Assembly (NCBI GenBank): GCA_008921705.1
Contig: VFFE01007216.1
Span: 1,351,027 to 1,415,026, forward strand
Source of the DNA: Burhinus oedicnemus
Lineage: Eukaryota > Chordata > Aves > Charadriiformes > Burhinidae
Direction of reading: 5' to 3'
Length of the DNA stretch: 64,000 nucleotides
Below are positions 25,401 to 36,484 of this stretch, piece by piece. The first letter of the stretch is position 1, and the number at the start of each line of letters is the position of its first letter. The position numbers and the translations under genes were made by a program. The notes under the pieces are model-generated. The model did no database searches. It saw only the letters and a list, made by a program, of their open reading frames with translations, and was not told where the DNA came from.

Positions 25401-28400
25401 ATCAATCTCAAAAGAAGCTGTGTATTTTCCCTTAAGGCCTGGATTACCAAAGAATATGCAGCAATTTGCATTTACAGCAATATCTTATTGATAATGCAAA
25501 AAATGGCAATGCTGTTATGCTACTCATCCTCACAGTATAGATAAAATTTTATTATCATCCAAAGCACAATGTTTGCAACTTGCAATCCGTGCTATCACGA
25601 TGGCAATACCTAAAAAAAACCCTCAAAGTCTGATCATAGGTTTGAGTATGTATTTATAAGACAACAGGTCATTTCAAACAAAAGCTATTACAGCTTTTGA
25701 GTAGGAAGTGATCAGGCCTATAGTTACAGAGAAGAATGAGGGGTTTATTCTCCACAGTTGTTTCCCTAAGACTAATTTGAGGGAAGACTGAAATTCTGTA
25801 TGGAACTTTGGGATAAGAAAATGGTTAACATCAGCACTAAAAGTAAAAATTAAAATATATTGATGTTTGCCTTGCTTTCCTTTCACACTTAACACATACC
25901 TGCAATCCTACCAAGAGTAAAGGAAATTATTATGTGGTTTCAGAAAATTCAGTTCCTTATGTCTGACAAGCACTAATTAAGGGAACTGCAGCAGTATAGA
26001 AATGCAACATTCATTCCTTTCAATGCTTTGGCTGTTTAGAGTATCACATACCTAAAATGACCATGGAAGTAAGCCCCTATTGTTGGGGAAGTTCAAAGTG
26101 TAAGCTTTTATCCAAGAAACAGAAACACATGTAAAGGGACTAAGGTGTTCACCTCTGAAGAAGGAAAAATAAAGTGGAGTGGTGGTGGACAGGAAAAAAA
26201 TGTGACAACTCGCAGGTTTCCAAGAAACACCAACAGTTATCTCAACAGCATCACTCGATTCTGTGCTTTATGGAGAAACTTTCTAAACTTTCCATTTCTA
26301 CTGCAATCAGCTGGAGGCTTGCCATTCACCACCAGTGAGGATGTTATTTCAATCCCACCTCGGTTTTTTTTCACTTCCTGTTAAAATTCACTCAAGACTC
26401 ACAAGATGGCACAGTATCACAGTTATAATAGAGAAGATGGACACCTCGTGAGTGTTTACAGCTGTTACAAAAACAGCATGAGATTGAACTTTGAACGTCA
26501 TGTAACTTGAATTAATTCTTTTTTATTTCATTTCATGGATTTTTCAAAGAGAAATGTGAGCACCAGGGAATTAGTTATACCAGCAGTGGTGGTTGCTGCA
26601 TTCCTAAAACATTCAATGCTATATGTCCAACAAAACCAGTTTACTTTAAATTGAAGTTAATTTGGAAATAATTTGAGTTTTAAGACTGATACAGATTATT
26701 GCATTTCAGTGAATTCAGATAAGTACTGGAGCATAACAGCTGAAATTATTTCTAACAGGTTAAGTGTCATTTCATTCCCTATGAGTAGCGACACAAGGAG
26801 AATAGCAGTTTGATGTGAGCTGTTTCCACTAAAGAAAGAAAAATTATATGGACTTAAGAATCTGTATGTTTCTGCTGAAAATGGACATCAGCTAATACTC
26901 TGTATTTTAGAGTCTAAATGAATGCCATCAGCATAAGCCACAATTTCTTTCTTGTTATTCTTTAACATACTTCAGCCAAAGTCACCTTAAAATTCATTTC
27001 TCCAAGTATGTGTTATAGACAACTTCTGATTCACTGATAACACCTTAGTTTTTACTGTGCTGGCTTAGCATAAATCTTACATAGTCAAATCACAGAAGAA
27101 AACAATTCATAATTAGTGCACAATTAGTGAAGGAAGAAATACCTGCCTTTAAAAAAAGGCAGTAATACAACAGTCTGCATGAAGTTGTGCATTTATGTGT
27201 TATTTTCAGAAGTATACAGAGTTAGGCTCCATCTCATCTCTCACCGTAAGCACTCATAAACTTCCTAACATTCAGAACTAGTTTTGAGCTCTGCAAATGA
27301 GCCAAAATATTGTCAGTAGACTGAATCCTTCAAAACACTCCCTGAATAGTACGACTTGATCTCATTAAAGTAGCTATAGAAGAGAAAACAAGCATGCCAA
27401 ACACAGTGACAATTTAACAATTGTCTGTACAAAACCATTTGCATACGTCTATGAGAAACCCTGAGGAGTCTGCAGAGGCAGGTTTGAAAGATAGGCAACA
27501 TTCATTCTGTTTGTTGAGGCTAATTTTTTTCTATATTGAAAAAGGAAGTGTCTTACATGTTTGCAGTGGATACACACTCCAGATTGATCTCAAAAAAAAG
27601 TACATTAATGCAGTAGTTGATTTATTAGTACTGGAGGTCTACATAGAATCCTAAAGAAGAAATGATTGTCTTGTTTTACCTTGTGGTTAGGGTTATAATC
27701 CTATCCTTGTCTCTCCTGCAAGCCATCACCTGAAAAAAACCCTCCCCTTTATTTTGCCTAGCAAAGCGTCCCACAACATTTTTGTTTCCATGAGAAACCC
27801 TATACACAGTCCTTTGAGATGTTTGGTTTGGGATTTCAAGAGAGTTTTTCCACTAAAATTTTTACTGGAAGCTATGTTAACTATGATTTTCTTTTTTTTA
27901 AATCTAATTTCAAACCTATTCTACAGGCAAACTCTGAGGAAAATCATGAAATTATTTGTGTGACTTCATTAAACACCTTTGCAAGCTGTTTCAGAAGTTG
28001 AAAGCCTCAATTTCTTCCACTGTCAAACATCATCATTGAATTTTATATAACTTGTGGTGGCAAAAATATTCATTAGAGATTGTGGATTGCAAATATGAGA
28101 AGTAGCTATAGATCACAATTTTCAAAAGATGTTATAGAGGTATGGCCAACTTTAAAGGATTTAATTTTCTAGAAAAAAAACCCACTCTGCAGGCAACCCT
28201 TTAAAAGCTGTGCTCTTTTCAGATGTTCCAACTTGAGCAATCAGAAACTGAGTGGCATCAAAGCAAGTTTTCAAAAGCTAGTGGGATTTTGGCACTGAGG
28301 ATCTATCCCACCTTGGTAGCAGATCACTAAGGCTGTTAAGGGGGAAGCAGGATCATCTGGGTTTTGACTTTGACATTTTTTTGAGAAAAACTAAAAAAGA

Positions 28401-29191
28401 CATTTCATTCTTATTTTCATTTCATGCCTTTCAAGTTATGAAAAGCAGAAGCTACGCTTATTTGCCATTACAAATAACCTTCCAATCTCCAAAATGGAAT
28501 ATCATCCACAAATGTCTGCATATTGATCCATATTGCATATTGCATGCCTGGTGCTACCTCAGGCAACTCACAATCTGGTATTTTCTGGAGATAGCTGTAG
28601 GAAAGAGATTCAGCCCACCAGTTGGGAGGAGCTTTACTGTCTCTGTTCCTAGCAATCTCATGTAAGCTTAGAAATCTGCAGCCAGTTGGTGTAACAATTT
28701 TTCCTTGCTTGATGAAGTGTAAATTTTCTTATCATGAAAGATGTTCTCATTCAAGTCAAGTTGCTGTTCCTGTGCTGTTTGCACCATGACTGTTTTTACA
28801 GGCAACTGCTTGTCAGTGATAACCATGAAAACAACTTCCACTAGAAGAGCAACAATTTTTGTTCCACTTTTCCAGTTAGTTTACATAAATGCTTTATGGG
28901 TTTCCTAAAACGTCGTTTTCAGACCAGAACTGCAAAATTATGTAGGAGTCCTTTACAGTTTTAAGTTACTGAAGCAGGTCAAACACCCAATTTACGTAGA
29001 GGCAAAAAAGTCTAAGTGCCTAATCTGTTTAGTTATTTTCTAAATCTCTCTGAGCACCTATCTGCTTCTTTAGGCACTTAAGTACTACTTTGCAAAGCAG
29101 GTCCCAGCAGCAAGACATAGGCTGCTAGCCACCATCAAATTTAAGAAAAATCTTGATTTACTTCCTGACCCTCCAGCACCTAGTTTCTTCA
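19441..29191. other. Long stretch without a recognised gene
   Basis: No exon could be assigned to a known protein. It contains a small stem (20631-20653), an open segment flanked by splice-like sites (20916-21221), a moderately GC-rich patch (about 21540-22020) with the palindrome CGAGCGCTCG (21945-21954), and a short hairpin (27143-27162). The rest is unique-looking, AT-rich DNA with scattered short open frames of no recognised family. Confidence 0.5.
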
Positions 29192-29308
29192 TTTCACTTT
29201 TCAGGAAGTCATATAACAGAGAGGCCAAACAACTCTTCCAAGTCTCATACTTGAAGCAATATCAGAGCTGAATATGAACCTGACTGCTCTCCAGTGCACA
29301 TTATGCCT
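29192..29308 (-). mobile_element. MIR-like ancient SINE fragment
   Basis: ACAGAGAGGCCAAACAACTC, then CCAAGTCTCATACTTG, then CAGAGCTGAATATGAACCTG and CTCCAGTGCAC follow the block order of the reverse complement of a MIR element (CAGAGAGGTTAAG, CCAAGGTCACACAG, CAGAGCCGGGATTCGAACC, CTCCAAAGCCCGTGC). The GAATATGAACC block would be the decayed tRNA-derived B box. Divergence is high, as expected for MIR in birds. Confidence 0.5.
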
Positions 29309-30169
29309 GAGGCAGCCATACAGAGTTTTCCTCAACACACTTTTTGATAAGGAGTGAATCCAATAGAAAAATCCAGTTAAAATCCAAAATCAGTCCTGTG
29401 GAATATCCTACTGCATTACCAAGGTGATGTAATTACAAGTAGCATTCAACTCACATGCTGGTTGAGCATTAATTAGAATTTTACTCTACTACAGCTTGGA
29501 AAAAACCATCAAACTTCATTACAGTGAAAATGGGTATCAAGGGGTTTGATCACAATTAATTTTTATTTATTGCCTTCCCAGCTGCTTTTAAAAAGAGATT
29601 GGTTTACTAAAACTGGGACGTTTCTCTATTTGCACACTTGGTGTAGGGGTTGTTGGATATTTCATATATTCTTTCTTTCAAGGTTTAAAACCAGTTTTCA
29701 CTGAATGCAAGTTTCCAAAAATAAAAACCACCCTCACCCCAGCGTCTACATGAAACTTGTCAATAAAATTGTTTCACAGGAATGGCAAAACATGAACATC
29801 GTACCGCTTTTTTCCTGAGCTTTGCTTTGGACAGCATCCTTACTGTCACAGGTTTTCCAATAATTACTGTGGTAGGTGAAAATTTCATAGATGTTAATGG
29901 AAACAATGTTTTTTTGAGGCACAAACTCGTCATGCATGAGGAAGCTGCAGCTCTCCTTAACTATAGTTTGCCTTGTACTAGGGTAACATTCCCTAAACAT
30001 CACATAACTTTGCTTTCCAGTGGAAGAATTCCCATGAAAATGCAAAATATTGAAAAAGGTAAGAGTGATTTGATTTATAATGAAATTAAGATTACATATT
30101 CTGTCACATGGATCCAAAATACAGACAACCCGTAAAGGCCAGAGTGGCTGCACACGATACCATTTATTA
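29309..30169. other. No recognised gene; open on both strands in part
   Basis: Between the MIR-like fragment and the CR1 there is a stretch open on the plus strand (29782-30135) and simultaneously on the minus strand (29746-30153). Neither frame shows a domain I recognise. The plus-strand frame is flanked by splice-like sites and is discussed as a finding. Confidence 0.4.
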
Positions 30170-30931
30170 TCACAGAACCATAAAATAGTTTGGATTGGAA
30201 GAGACCTTTAAAGGTCATCTAGTTCAACTCCTCTGCAATGAGCAGGGACATCTTCAACTAGATCATGTTGCTCAGAACCCCATCCAACCTGACCTTGAAT
30301 GTTTCCGGGCGTGGGGCATCTACCACCTCTCTGGGCAACTTGTTGCAGTGTTTTCACCACCCTCATTGTAAGAAATTTCTTCCCTCTATCAAGTCTAAAT
30401 CTACTCTCTTTTAGTTTAAAGCCATTAGCCCTTGTCCTATCGCAACAGGCCCTGCTAAAAAGTTTGTCCACATCTTTCCTGTAGGCTCCCTTTAAGTACT
30501 GGAAGGCCACTATAATGTCTCCCCGGAGCCTTCTCTTCTCCAGGCTGAACAATCTCAACTCTCTCAGCCTCTCCTCATTGGAGAGGAGCTCCAGCCCTCT
30601 GATCATCTTCGTGGCCCTCCTCTGGACTTGCTCCAACAGGTCCATGTCCTTCTTATGTTGGGGGCTCCAGAGCTGGACGCAGTACTCAAGGTGGAGTCTC
30701 ATCGGAGTGGAGAAGAGGGGCAGAATCACCTCCCTTGACCTGCTGGCCACGCTTCTTTTGGTGCAGCCCAGGATGCAGTTGGCCTTCTGGGCTGCGAGTG
30801 CACATCAGTGGCTCGTGTCCAGCTTTTCATCCACCACTACCCACAAGTCCTTCTCAGCAGGGCTGCTCTCAATCCGTTCATCCCCCAGCCTGTATTGATA
30901 CCAGCGGTTGTCCTGACCCAGGTGCATTTCT
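30170..30931 (-). mobile_element. CR1 LINE, 5'-truncated
   Basis: A 3'-terminal CR1 copy in reverse orientation. The element's 3' end is at the left (CAGAACCATAAAATAG, then TTTGGATTGGAAGAGACC), and the sequence runs rightwards through the end of ORF2 to about 30931, where similarity stops near CCAGGTGCATTTC. The octamer tail is degenerate, with only a partial ATTCTRTG-like repeat. Truncation of the 5' end is normal for CR1. Divergence and a frameshift show that it is a dead, moderately old copy. Confidence 0.9.
30208..30750 (-). pseudogene. CR1 ORF2 C-terminal remnant with frameshift
   Basis: This is the C-terminal part of the CR1 reverse-transcriptase protein, downstream of the catalytic core. 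Recognisable family blocks in order are [49 protein letters not shown] and FRLDRGKKF. After TMRVV the frame leaves the family sequence: the expected [11 protein letters not shown] block is replaced by KTLQQVAQRGG, consistent with one inserted base in the GTGAAAACACTG stretch. The frame begins at a GTG inside the family sequence, so it is not a real start. No function is expected. Confidence 0.85.
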
Positions 30932-31220
30932 CTGGATTTAGTTTTGTGTGTTTTAAAACTCTCAGTAAAGTATGTTAAAAGAAAACAAAATCAAAGCAAT
31001 CTGTATTTTAAGAGTTTTATAAATGAAGTAAGCATTGAAAATTCAAAAACAAGGAAATACCAGTGCTTTGTTGTCTTAGTACTTGGGCACCAGTTATGGT
31101 TTGAGAAACCTCCAACAATTTATTGTTGTTTAGACAATTATTCTGTTACCCAATGACCCCTCCCCACCCAGGAAGGGGGAATCAGGAAGAAAACAACTCA
31201 GGAGTTGAAATATAAACAGA

Positions 31221-31226
31221 TTTAAT
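31221..31226 (-). promoter_or_regulatory. LTR variant polyadenylation signal ATTAAA
   Basis: The minus strand reads ATTAAA about 265-275 bases downstream of the TATA box, in the block where this family carries its R-region poly-A signal. It is inferred from position only. Confidence 0.35.
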
Positions 31227-31489
31227 AGAATAACACTAAATAATTAACTGTAATAACACTAAAGAACCAATAGTGATCCTGATACCAAAATAAAATATAC
31301 AAGGATTATACTCAGCCAACTATATCAGTCACAAGCTGTGCACTCCCAGCAGTGGACAGCAAATGTCGGACACTGCAAGCGCTAGGGCTTCGGGATGAAG
31401 GGAAGGCCTCAGGGGTCTAGCACCAGGGCAAGGAGTTCTCTGGATCACCACCATCAAGGGAGAGCCCTCCTCCTTAGCAAACACTCTAA

Positions 31490-31495
31490 TTTATA
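31490..31495 (-). promoter_or_regulatory. LTR TATA box
   Basis: The minus strand reads TATAAA directly after the TATTCCATACCAT and CGTCA motifs, matching the U3 promoter of this LTR family. Activity is unknown. Confidence 0.45.
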
Positions 31496-31736
31496 TTGAA
31501 TGTGACGTTCATGGTATGAAATAATCCTGTTGGCCATCTTGGGTCAAGTGCCCAGGTCTCGCTCCTCCTCATCCCTGCACCTGGCACGCTCGAAAACACT
31601 GAGACCTTGAAACCCACACACCATAGCTGGCTATAAAGTAAATATTTCCACAAATTCAGATGCTAGAGTCTTCTAAAAGTACAGTTTTCCCAAGCATTAG
31701 AAAAGAAATTAGTCCTGTGTCGCTCAAACCAGGACA

Positions 31737-34190
31737 GCACCTGGGGAGTCAATGTAAGGCTATGCACTGGAAACAATTTTTCCATTCATATATAATATGG
31801 AACTGTAACATCATTTCTGGATCAAACTGTAGCATAGCAGCAAATACAATTAGAGCAGTATGTACTCGTAGTAACAACAAGATGGACTCAAGTCTAAATT
31901 TCTCTTACTATTTCTAATATAATAGCTTTCTGATTCAACAGATAGCACTGAAGAAATTATTCCTTTATAGTTAAATAGCAAAGAAACAAAATTAGATTTT
32001 CTACGCTCGTTCCATACATGTAAGGCATTCAGCTTATGGCCTCATACAGAAATGATTTCTTGTCATTAAAGATGATACTTTAGCTTTGTTCTTAACACTC
32101 TGCTCAGCTGATTTGAGTTGCATTTTCTTTGTATTTATAAAAGACAACACAATGTCCTCATCCCTTTCTTTTTTGAAAAAAAAAAAAATTTTAATTGCGA
32201 CATTCGTTGCCACTATCCCTATCAAACACTGATTCAAACGCTAAAAATTATCATTTCGGCACTAAATAGGCTTTTGCAATCTCATTTCATTTTTCAGTTT
32301 GAATTAAGGTTTTGGAATGTTTTGAGTTTTTTTTAAACGTCTTCTTGCTTCTGCAATTGGATTTTTCCCGTGATCTTTGATGAAGAGACAACAGCCAGCT
32401 GTAATCATCTCCGGTAACACACTAGTGGCTTATGCTCCAAGAGGAACCTACACTAGATTGCATTCAGATGCAACTCAAAACTATGTGATGAGCTAGCTGA
32501 TGAATATGAACTAGATCACTAGATGTTTAAAAGAGCTAGCTGTTGTGCAAGTCGGCAAATATTTCCAAGCCTTACACAGTGAACAAAGACCTTCTTTAAC
32601 AAGGTTGTGTGATAAATTTCAATGGAACTAAAAGAACCAGTTCAAGGTAAATTCAGAGTAAGCCAAGAGCTTGAATGACCAGAGATTTTCTTCAACTTTT
32701 TTCTTAAACTGCATGTCAAGAACGCTAAACAAGTTGAGATTTAAGCCTCTTAGCTTTTGTAGGTGACATTATACAACTGACAATCATTTAAATTTATGAT
32801 TATACCTTTCATTAGCTCAAAAGTCATGCAGAATAGAGCTGGACTTAAAATAAATGCCAAGATGACAAAGTGGATGTCCCAGAAAATGGGACAGTACATA
32901 GCAGTGGTGAAATCAGAGCATGGTAGAGTGTTACCTGTCTATGGAGCTTCATCCATGCCAATGGTTGCATTCACACTGACGTTAAAGAAGGTACACCTTA
33001 ACCATACATATTGTACAAAAAGGCAACAAATGACTATAGCACACTTTGTTCCTATGTGCAAACTGCCCACACCAGTACCATTCTATGGACTAGAAGCATC
33101 AATGCAAAAGGAAACGTGTGGAAAATGTTAGGTAGGAGAGAGCAGTTCTTTGAAAGACTGCACAAAAAATGGAAATATTTACAGAAAATGAAGATGTTTA
33201 TAATAGGAAGTTAGGCTTTGAGATCCAGATGTGGAATGAGGTGAAGTTGAAGGAATTACAATGGTGGAAAAACTGCAGAGTACATCAGAAAAAGTGCCAA
33301 GGAAAAAAGTCATTCCAGTTTAACCTGGAAGCTGTTTACACTAAATTATTGAGTCTAGATCCAGGTAAGCATAATGGCAGATCGGTCCCTTGAGTAGAAT
33401 GAGTGAGTGACGATTGTTTTCTGAAGCTTTCCATTACAGCAAAACCCTGGTATGCAGGAAGAAAAAAGCACTTTGTGGGTCTTTGGCCATAAAAAAGTTA
33501 ACAGCATATCCACAAGGAGTATGGGAAGATGATCCAAAGTATTTTCCCCAATAGGAAAAGTGGGAGAATTGAGCTAGTTGCTAAGCTATCCTTGTTTTCC
33601 TTGTTTGTTTTTTTCAGAGGTGCACACTGTACCTTTAAAAATCCTTTACTACACAGATGATGAACACTTCATTTTTAGAGATGCTTTCTACAGTTTTGAT
33701 CTAATTAACATATTTTTTCCTTCAAAGGGCAAGGAAAACAAAGCCTCACTAAACAAAAAATAAAGATCTATGTTCATTAAATATCATATTTCGTATCTAC
33801 ATGTACAACTCAGACTACCAATAGTAATTTTTTTAACAGACTCATTTATTTCATGGCAGATCTCATATAAATATGAGTCTTCCTGTAAGAAAAAGTAATT
33901 TATAAAGAAGGCATCTTAACCTTTCAAAATATTTCTAATGTTTCCATTTATTGAATTTCTCAAACTCCAGCTTTGTTTTGTTGGCCTTGAGTAGAATATA
34001 TTTTCTAACTTTGAGAGATATTTAGTCTTAATATATGTGTGGGTATATAATTGGTTAGTAACAGAAACTCTACCTCCATGCTTCTCCCATATAAACGTAC
34101 TGCTAAAGACAGAAATTATTGAGACACTACTTAAAAAGTGGTTGTGGTGAGTTTCTAAGCTTATTTATACAGTGCAAGTAATTTTTCAGC
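31737..34190. other. No recognised gene
   Basis: AT-rich sequence with a 13-base poly-A run (32176-32188) and short open frames. The longest, 32796-33131 on the plus strand, has 111 codons and is not recognisable. No transposon was identified. Confidence 0.45.
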
Positions 34191-34265
34191 CTTACATGGA
34201 CAAATTGAGACTAGAAAGGACCTCAGTAGAGAATGACTTCCCCCAAGAGTCCTAAAGTAAAGCAA
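34191..34265 (-). mobile_element. Possible MIR/L2-type 3' fragment
   Basis: CTTACATGGACAAATTGAGA, then AGAATGACTTCCCCCAAG resembles the reverse complement of the shared MIR/L2 3' region (TTACAGATGAGGAAACTGAG, then GTGACTTGCCCAAGG). It is short and diverged, and a chance match is possible. Confidence 0.3.
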
Positions 34266-34900
34266 AGCAGGTCCCACCTGTCAGAGGTAGGGTCTTTGAC
34301 CAAATCTGCACAGCAAGGCTGGGGTCCATGTCCAGTCAAAACTGAGCCTTTGAGCCATGAGAGATTTTCCTCACATCACTGTGAGGCAACATTTGCACCC
34401 ACATTTCTGTAGCTTAATATAATAAATGCCACTTGAATTATAGGAAAGATTTTCCCTCCAGTTCCAAACTCACAAGGGATTTGCATCCTGTGGATCACGA
34501 TTGCTTTTCCTTCAACTCTAAAGCCAACTTTGCTGCCAGGCACAGTAGTCCTATGAAAAAGCTCACTCACTGTGTAAAACAGCTATTTTAAAGGGACATT
34601 TTGCTTTGCTTGGTCTCTGAGCAGCGAGAAACAACAGAATTTTCTCTTTCAAAAACTGCATGCAACTTGCACAAACTCCTAAGCACACTTCAACACTGGC
34701 AGACCTCAGGGAGTGAAGAGAAAAACTTTGACTGCCAAGTAATTAGTGCAGACTGTCAACTCTGAACCCGGGCAGCTGGCAGTGCAACAGAAATATTAGT
34801 GTCTCTCTACTTTTCCTGTTCTTTGTTGAAAGGTTATTGACTGTTGTGCAGAAGCTCATGTAGATATTACTTACTGTAGAAAATAGTATCACATGTGTAC

Positions 34901-34945
34901 ATTCATCTGTCTATATACACAGAATTCATCTGTTTATATACACAG
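34901..34945 (+). repeat. 22-base tandem duplication at the CR1 junction
   Basis: Two copies of a unit beginning ATTCATCTGT and ending TATACACAG (34901-34922 and 34924-34945) differ at one base and are separated by a single A. The second copy abuts the CR1 3' terminus. Confidence 0.85.
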
Positions 34946-36484
34946 TTACAGAATCACAGAATCACAGAATCATAGGGGTTGGAAGGGACTTCTGGAGATC
35001 ATCTAGTCCAACCCCCCTGCCAGAGCAGCGTTACCTAGAGCAGGTTGCACAGGACAGCGTCTGGGTGGTTTTTTAATGTTTCCAGAGTCACAGACTCCAC
35101 CACCTCTCTGGGCAGCCTGTTCCAGTGCTCTGCCACCCTCAAAGGAAAGAAGTTCCTCCTCATATTTAGATGGAACTTCCTATGTTCAAGTTTGTGCCCA
35201 TCACCTCTTGTCCTGTCACTGGGCACCACTGCAAAAAGACTGGTCCCATCCTCCTGGCACCCTCCCTTTAAGTATTTGTAAGCACTGATGAGATCCCCTC
35301 TGAGTTTTCTCTTCTCCAGACTAAAAAGACCCAAGTCCCTCAGCCTTTCCTCATAAGAAAGATGTTCCAGTCCCCTAATCATCTTTGTAGCCCTCTGCTG
35401 TACCCTCCCCAGCAGTTCCCCATCCTTCTTGAACCGGGGAGCCCAGTTCTGGACACAGTACTCCAGATGCAGCCTCACCAGGGCAGAGTAGAGCGGGAGG
35501 ATAACCTCCTGCAACCTGCTAGCCACACAGCTCTTGATGCACTCCAGGATGCCATTGGCCTTCTTGGCCACAACGGCACATTGCTGGCTCATGGTCATCC
35601 TGTTGTCCACCAGGACTCCCAGGTCCCTTGCCACAGAGCTGCTTCCCAGCAGGTCAGCCCCTAACCTGTACTGGTGCATGGAGTTATTCCTTCTCAAGTG
35701 CAGTACCTTACACTTGCCCTTGTTGAACTTCATGAGGTTTCTCTCTGCCCAACTCTCCAGCCTGTCCAGGTCACACTGAATGGCAGCACAGCCTTCCGGT
35801 GTGTCAGCCACCCCTCCCAGTTTTGTGTCATCAGCAAACGTGCTGATGGTATACTCTGCCCCTCCATCCAGGTCACTGATGAATATGTTGAACAGGACTG
35901 GACCTAGTACTGACCCCTGGGGAACACCACTTGTCACAGACCTCCAACTAGACTCTGTGCCACTAATCACAACCCTCTGAGCTCTATCTGCCAGCCAGTT
36001 TTCAATCCACCCCACCGTCCATTCATCCAACCCACACTTCCTAAGCTTGCCTATGAGGATGCTGTGGGAGACAGTGTCAAAAGCCTTGCTGAAGTCAAGG
36101 TAGACAACGTCCACTGCCCTCCCCTCATCCATCTGTCCAGTCATGACATCGTAGAAGGCTATCAGATTAGTTAGACATGACTTATCCTTGGTGAATCCAT
36201 GTTGGCTACTTCTGATAGCCTTCTTTTCCTCCAGATGCTTTGAGATGATGTCCAGAAGAAGCTGTTCCATCATCTTTCCAGGGATGGAGGTGAGGCTGAC
36301 TGGCCTGTAGTTTCCCAGGTCTTCCTTCTTGCCCTTTTTGAAGACTAGAGTGACATTGGCTTTTCTCCAGTCTTCAGGCACCTTGCCTGTTCTCCAGGAC
36401 CTTTCAAAGATGATGGAGAGCAGCCCAGCAATGACTTCTGCCAGCTCCCTCAGCACTCGCAGTTGCATCCCATCAGGACCCAGT
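34946..36484 (-). mobile_element. CR1 LINE, 5'-truncated, with uninterrupted RT frame
   Basis: Reverse orientation. The 3' terminus at the left is three copies of the octamer (complement of GATTCTGT) followed by CATAGGGGTTGGAAGGGACT. The body extends about 1.5 kb to 36484, where similarity ends inside ORF2 just before a GPDGM-coding segment. This is the longest and best-preserved coding CR1 in the window, so it is probably the youngest. No target-site duplication is visible, which is usual for CR1. Confidence 0.95.
35035..36468 (-). CDS. CR1 ORF2 fragment: reverse transcriptase domain (477 aa)
   Basis: A non-LTR retrotransposon reverse transcriptase that would copy CR1 RNA at a nicked target. 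Residues 54-60 hold YRPVSLT (fingers). Residues 123-133 are motif A ([11 protein letters not shown], catalytic D125), 180-190 motif B ([11 protein letters not shown]) and 211-215 motif C (FADDT, catalytic D213 and D214). Residues 283-287 LGVLV fit motif E, and the C-terminal family blocks [19 protein letters not shown] and [10 protein letters not shown] follow. Family ORF2 proteins are roughly twice this length. The N-terminal endonuclease and the linker are missing through 5' truncation, so the copy cannot retrotranspose by itself. The ATG is an internal methionine of the family protein (GPDGM context), not a true start. There is no stop or frameshift across 1.43 kb. I see no host promoter upstream. 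Confidence 0.9.
   Translation of the reverse strand: MQLRVLRELAEVIAGLLSIIFERSWRTGKVPEDWRKANVTLVFKKGKKEDLGNYRPVSLTSIPGKMMEQLLLDIISKHLEEKKAIRSSQHGFTKDKSCLTNLIAFYDVMTGQMDEGRAVDVVYLDFSKAFDTVSHSILIGKLRKCGLDEWTVGWIENWLADRAQRVVISGTESSWRSVTSGVPQGSVLGPVLFNIFISDLDGGAEYTISTFADDTKLGGVADTPEGCAAIQCDLDRLESWAERNLMKFNKGKCKVLHLRRNNSMHQYRLGADLLGSSSVARDLGVLVDNRMTMSQQCAVVAKKANGILECIKSCVASRLQEVILPLYSALVRLHLEYCVQNWAPRFKKDGELLGRVQQRATKMIRGLEHLSYEERLRDLGLFSLEKRKLRGDLISAYKYLKGGCQEDGTSLFAVVPSDRTRGDGHKLEHRKFHLNMRRNFFPLRVAEHWNRLPREVVESVTLETLKNHPDAVLCNLL

Larger units (their letters stand above)
31141..31736 (-). mobile_element. Solo LTR of an avian ERVL-like endogenous retrovirus
   Basis: The LTR lies in reverse orientation. 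Its 5' terminus is at 31736, where the minus strand reads TGTCCTGGTTTGAGC. Moving left on the plus strand are the GTTGGCCATCTTGGGTCAAG block, the CATGGTATGAAATA block (complement of the TATTCCATACCAT motif), TTATATTGAA (TATA box), then the U5-side block GAGTTGAAATATAAACAG followed by TTTAATAGAATAACAC. The left border is diverged and approximate. No internal retroviral genes are next to it. It is related to the element at 5490-6007 but in the opposite orientation, and it retains its 5' end better. Confidence 0.75.

Noticed and set aside
29782..30135. The ITYSVTW motif near the end of the plus-strand frame resembles a TM9SF-family segment
   Set aside because: The similarity is a few residues only, lies past the possible donor site, and the rest of the frame does not fit that family.
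29746..30153. 135-codon minus-strand open frame opposite the possible exon
   Set aside because: No domain was recognised, and it overlaps an open frame on the other strand. No supporting splice or start context was seen.
30299..30941. Plus-strand open frames across the CR1 copy
   Set aside because: They are the antisense of CR1 ORF2 and carry no independent signal. The same applies to plus-strand frames at 35045-35980 and minus-strand frames at 44071-45125 and 52651-52933.
34946..36484. A target-site duplication for the CR1
   Set aside because: The two flanks share no convincing direct repeat, and CR1 usually leaves none or a very short one.
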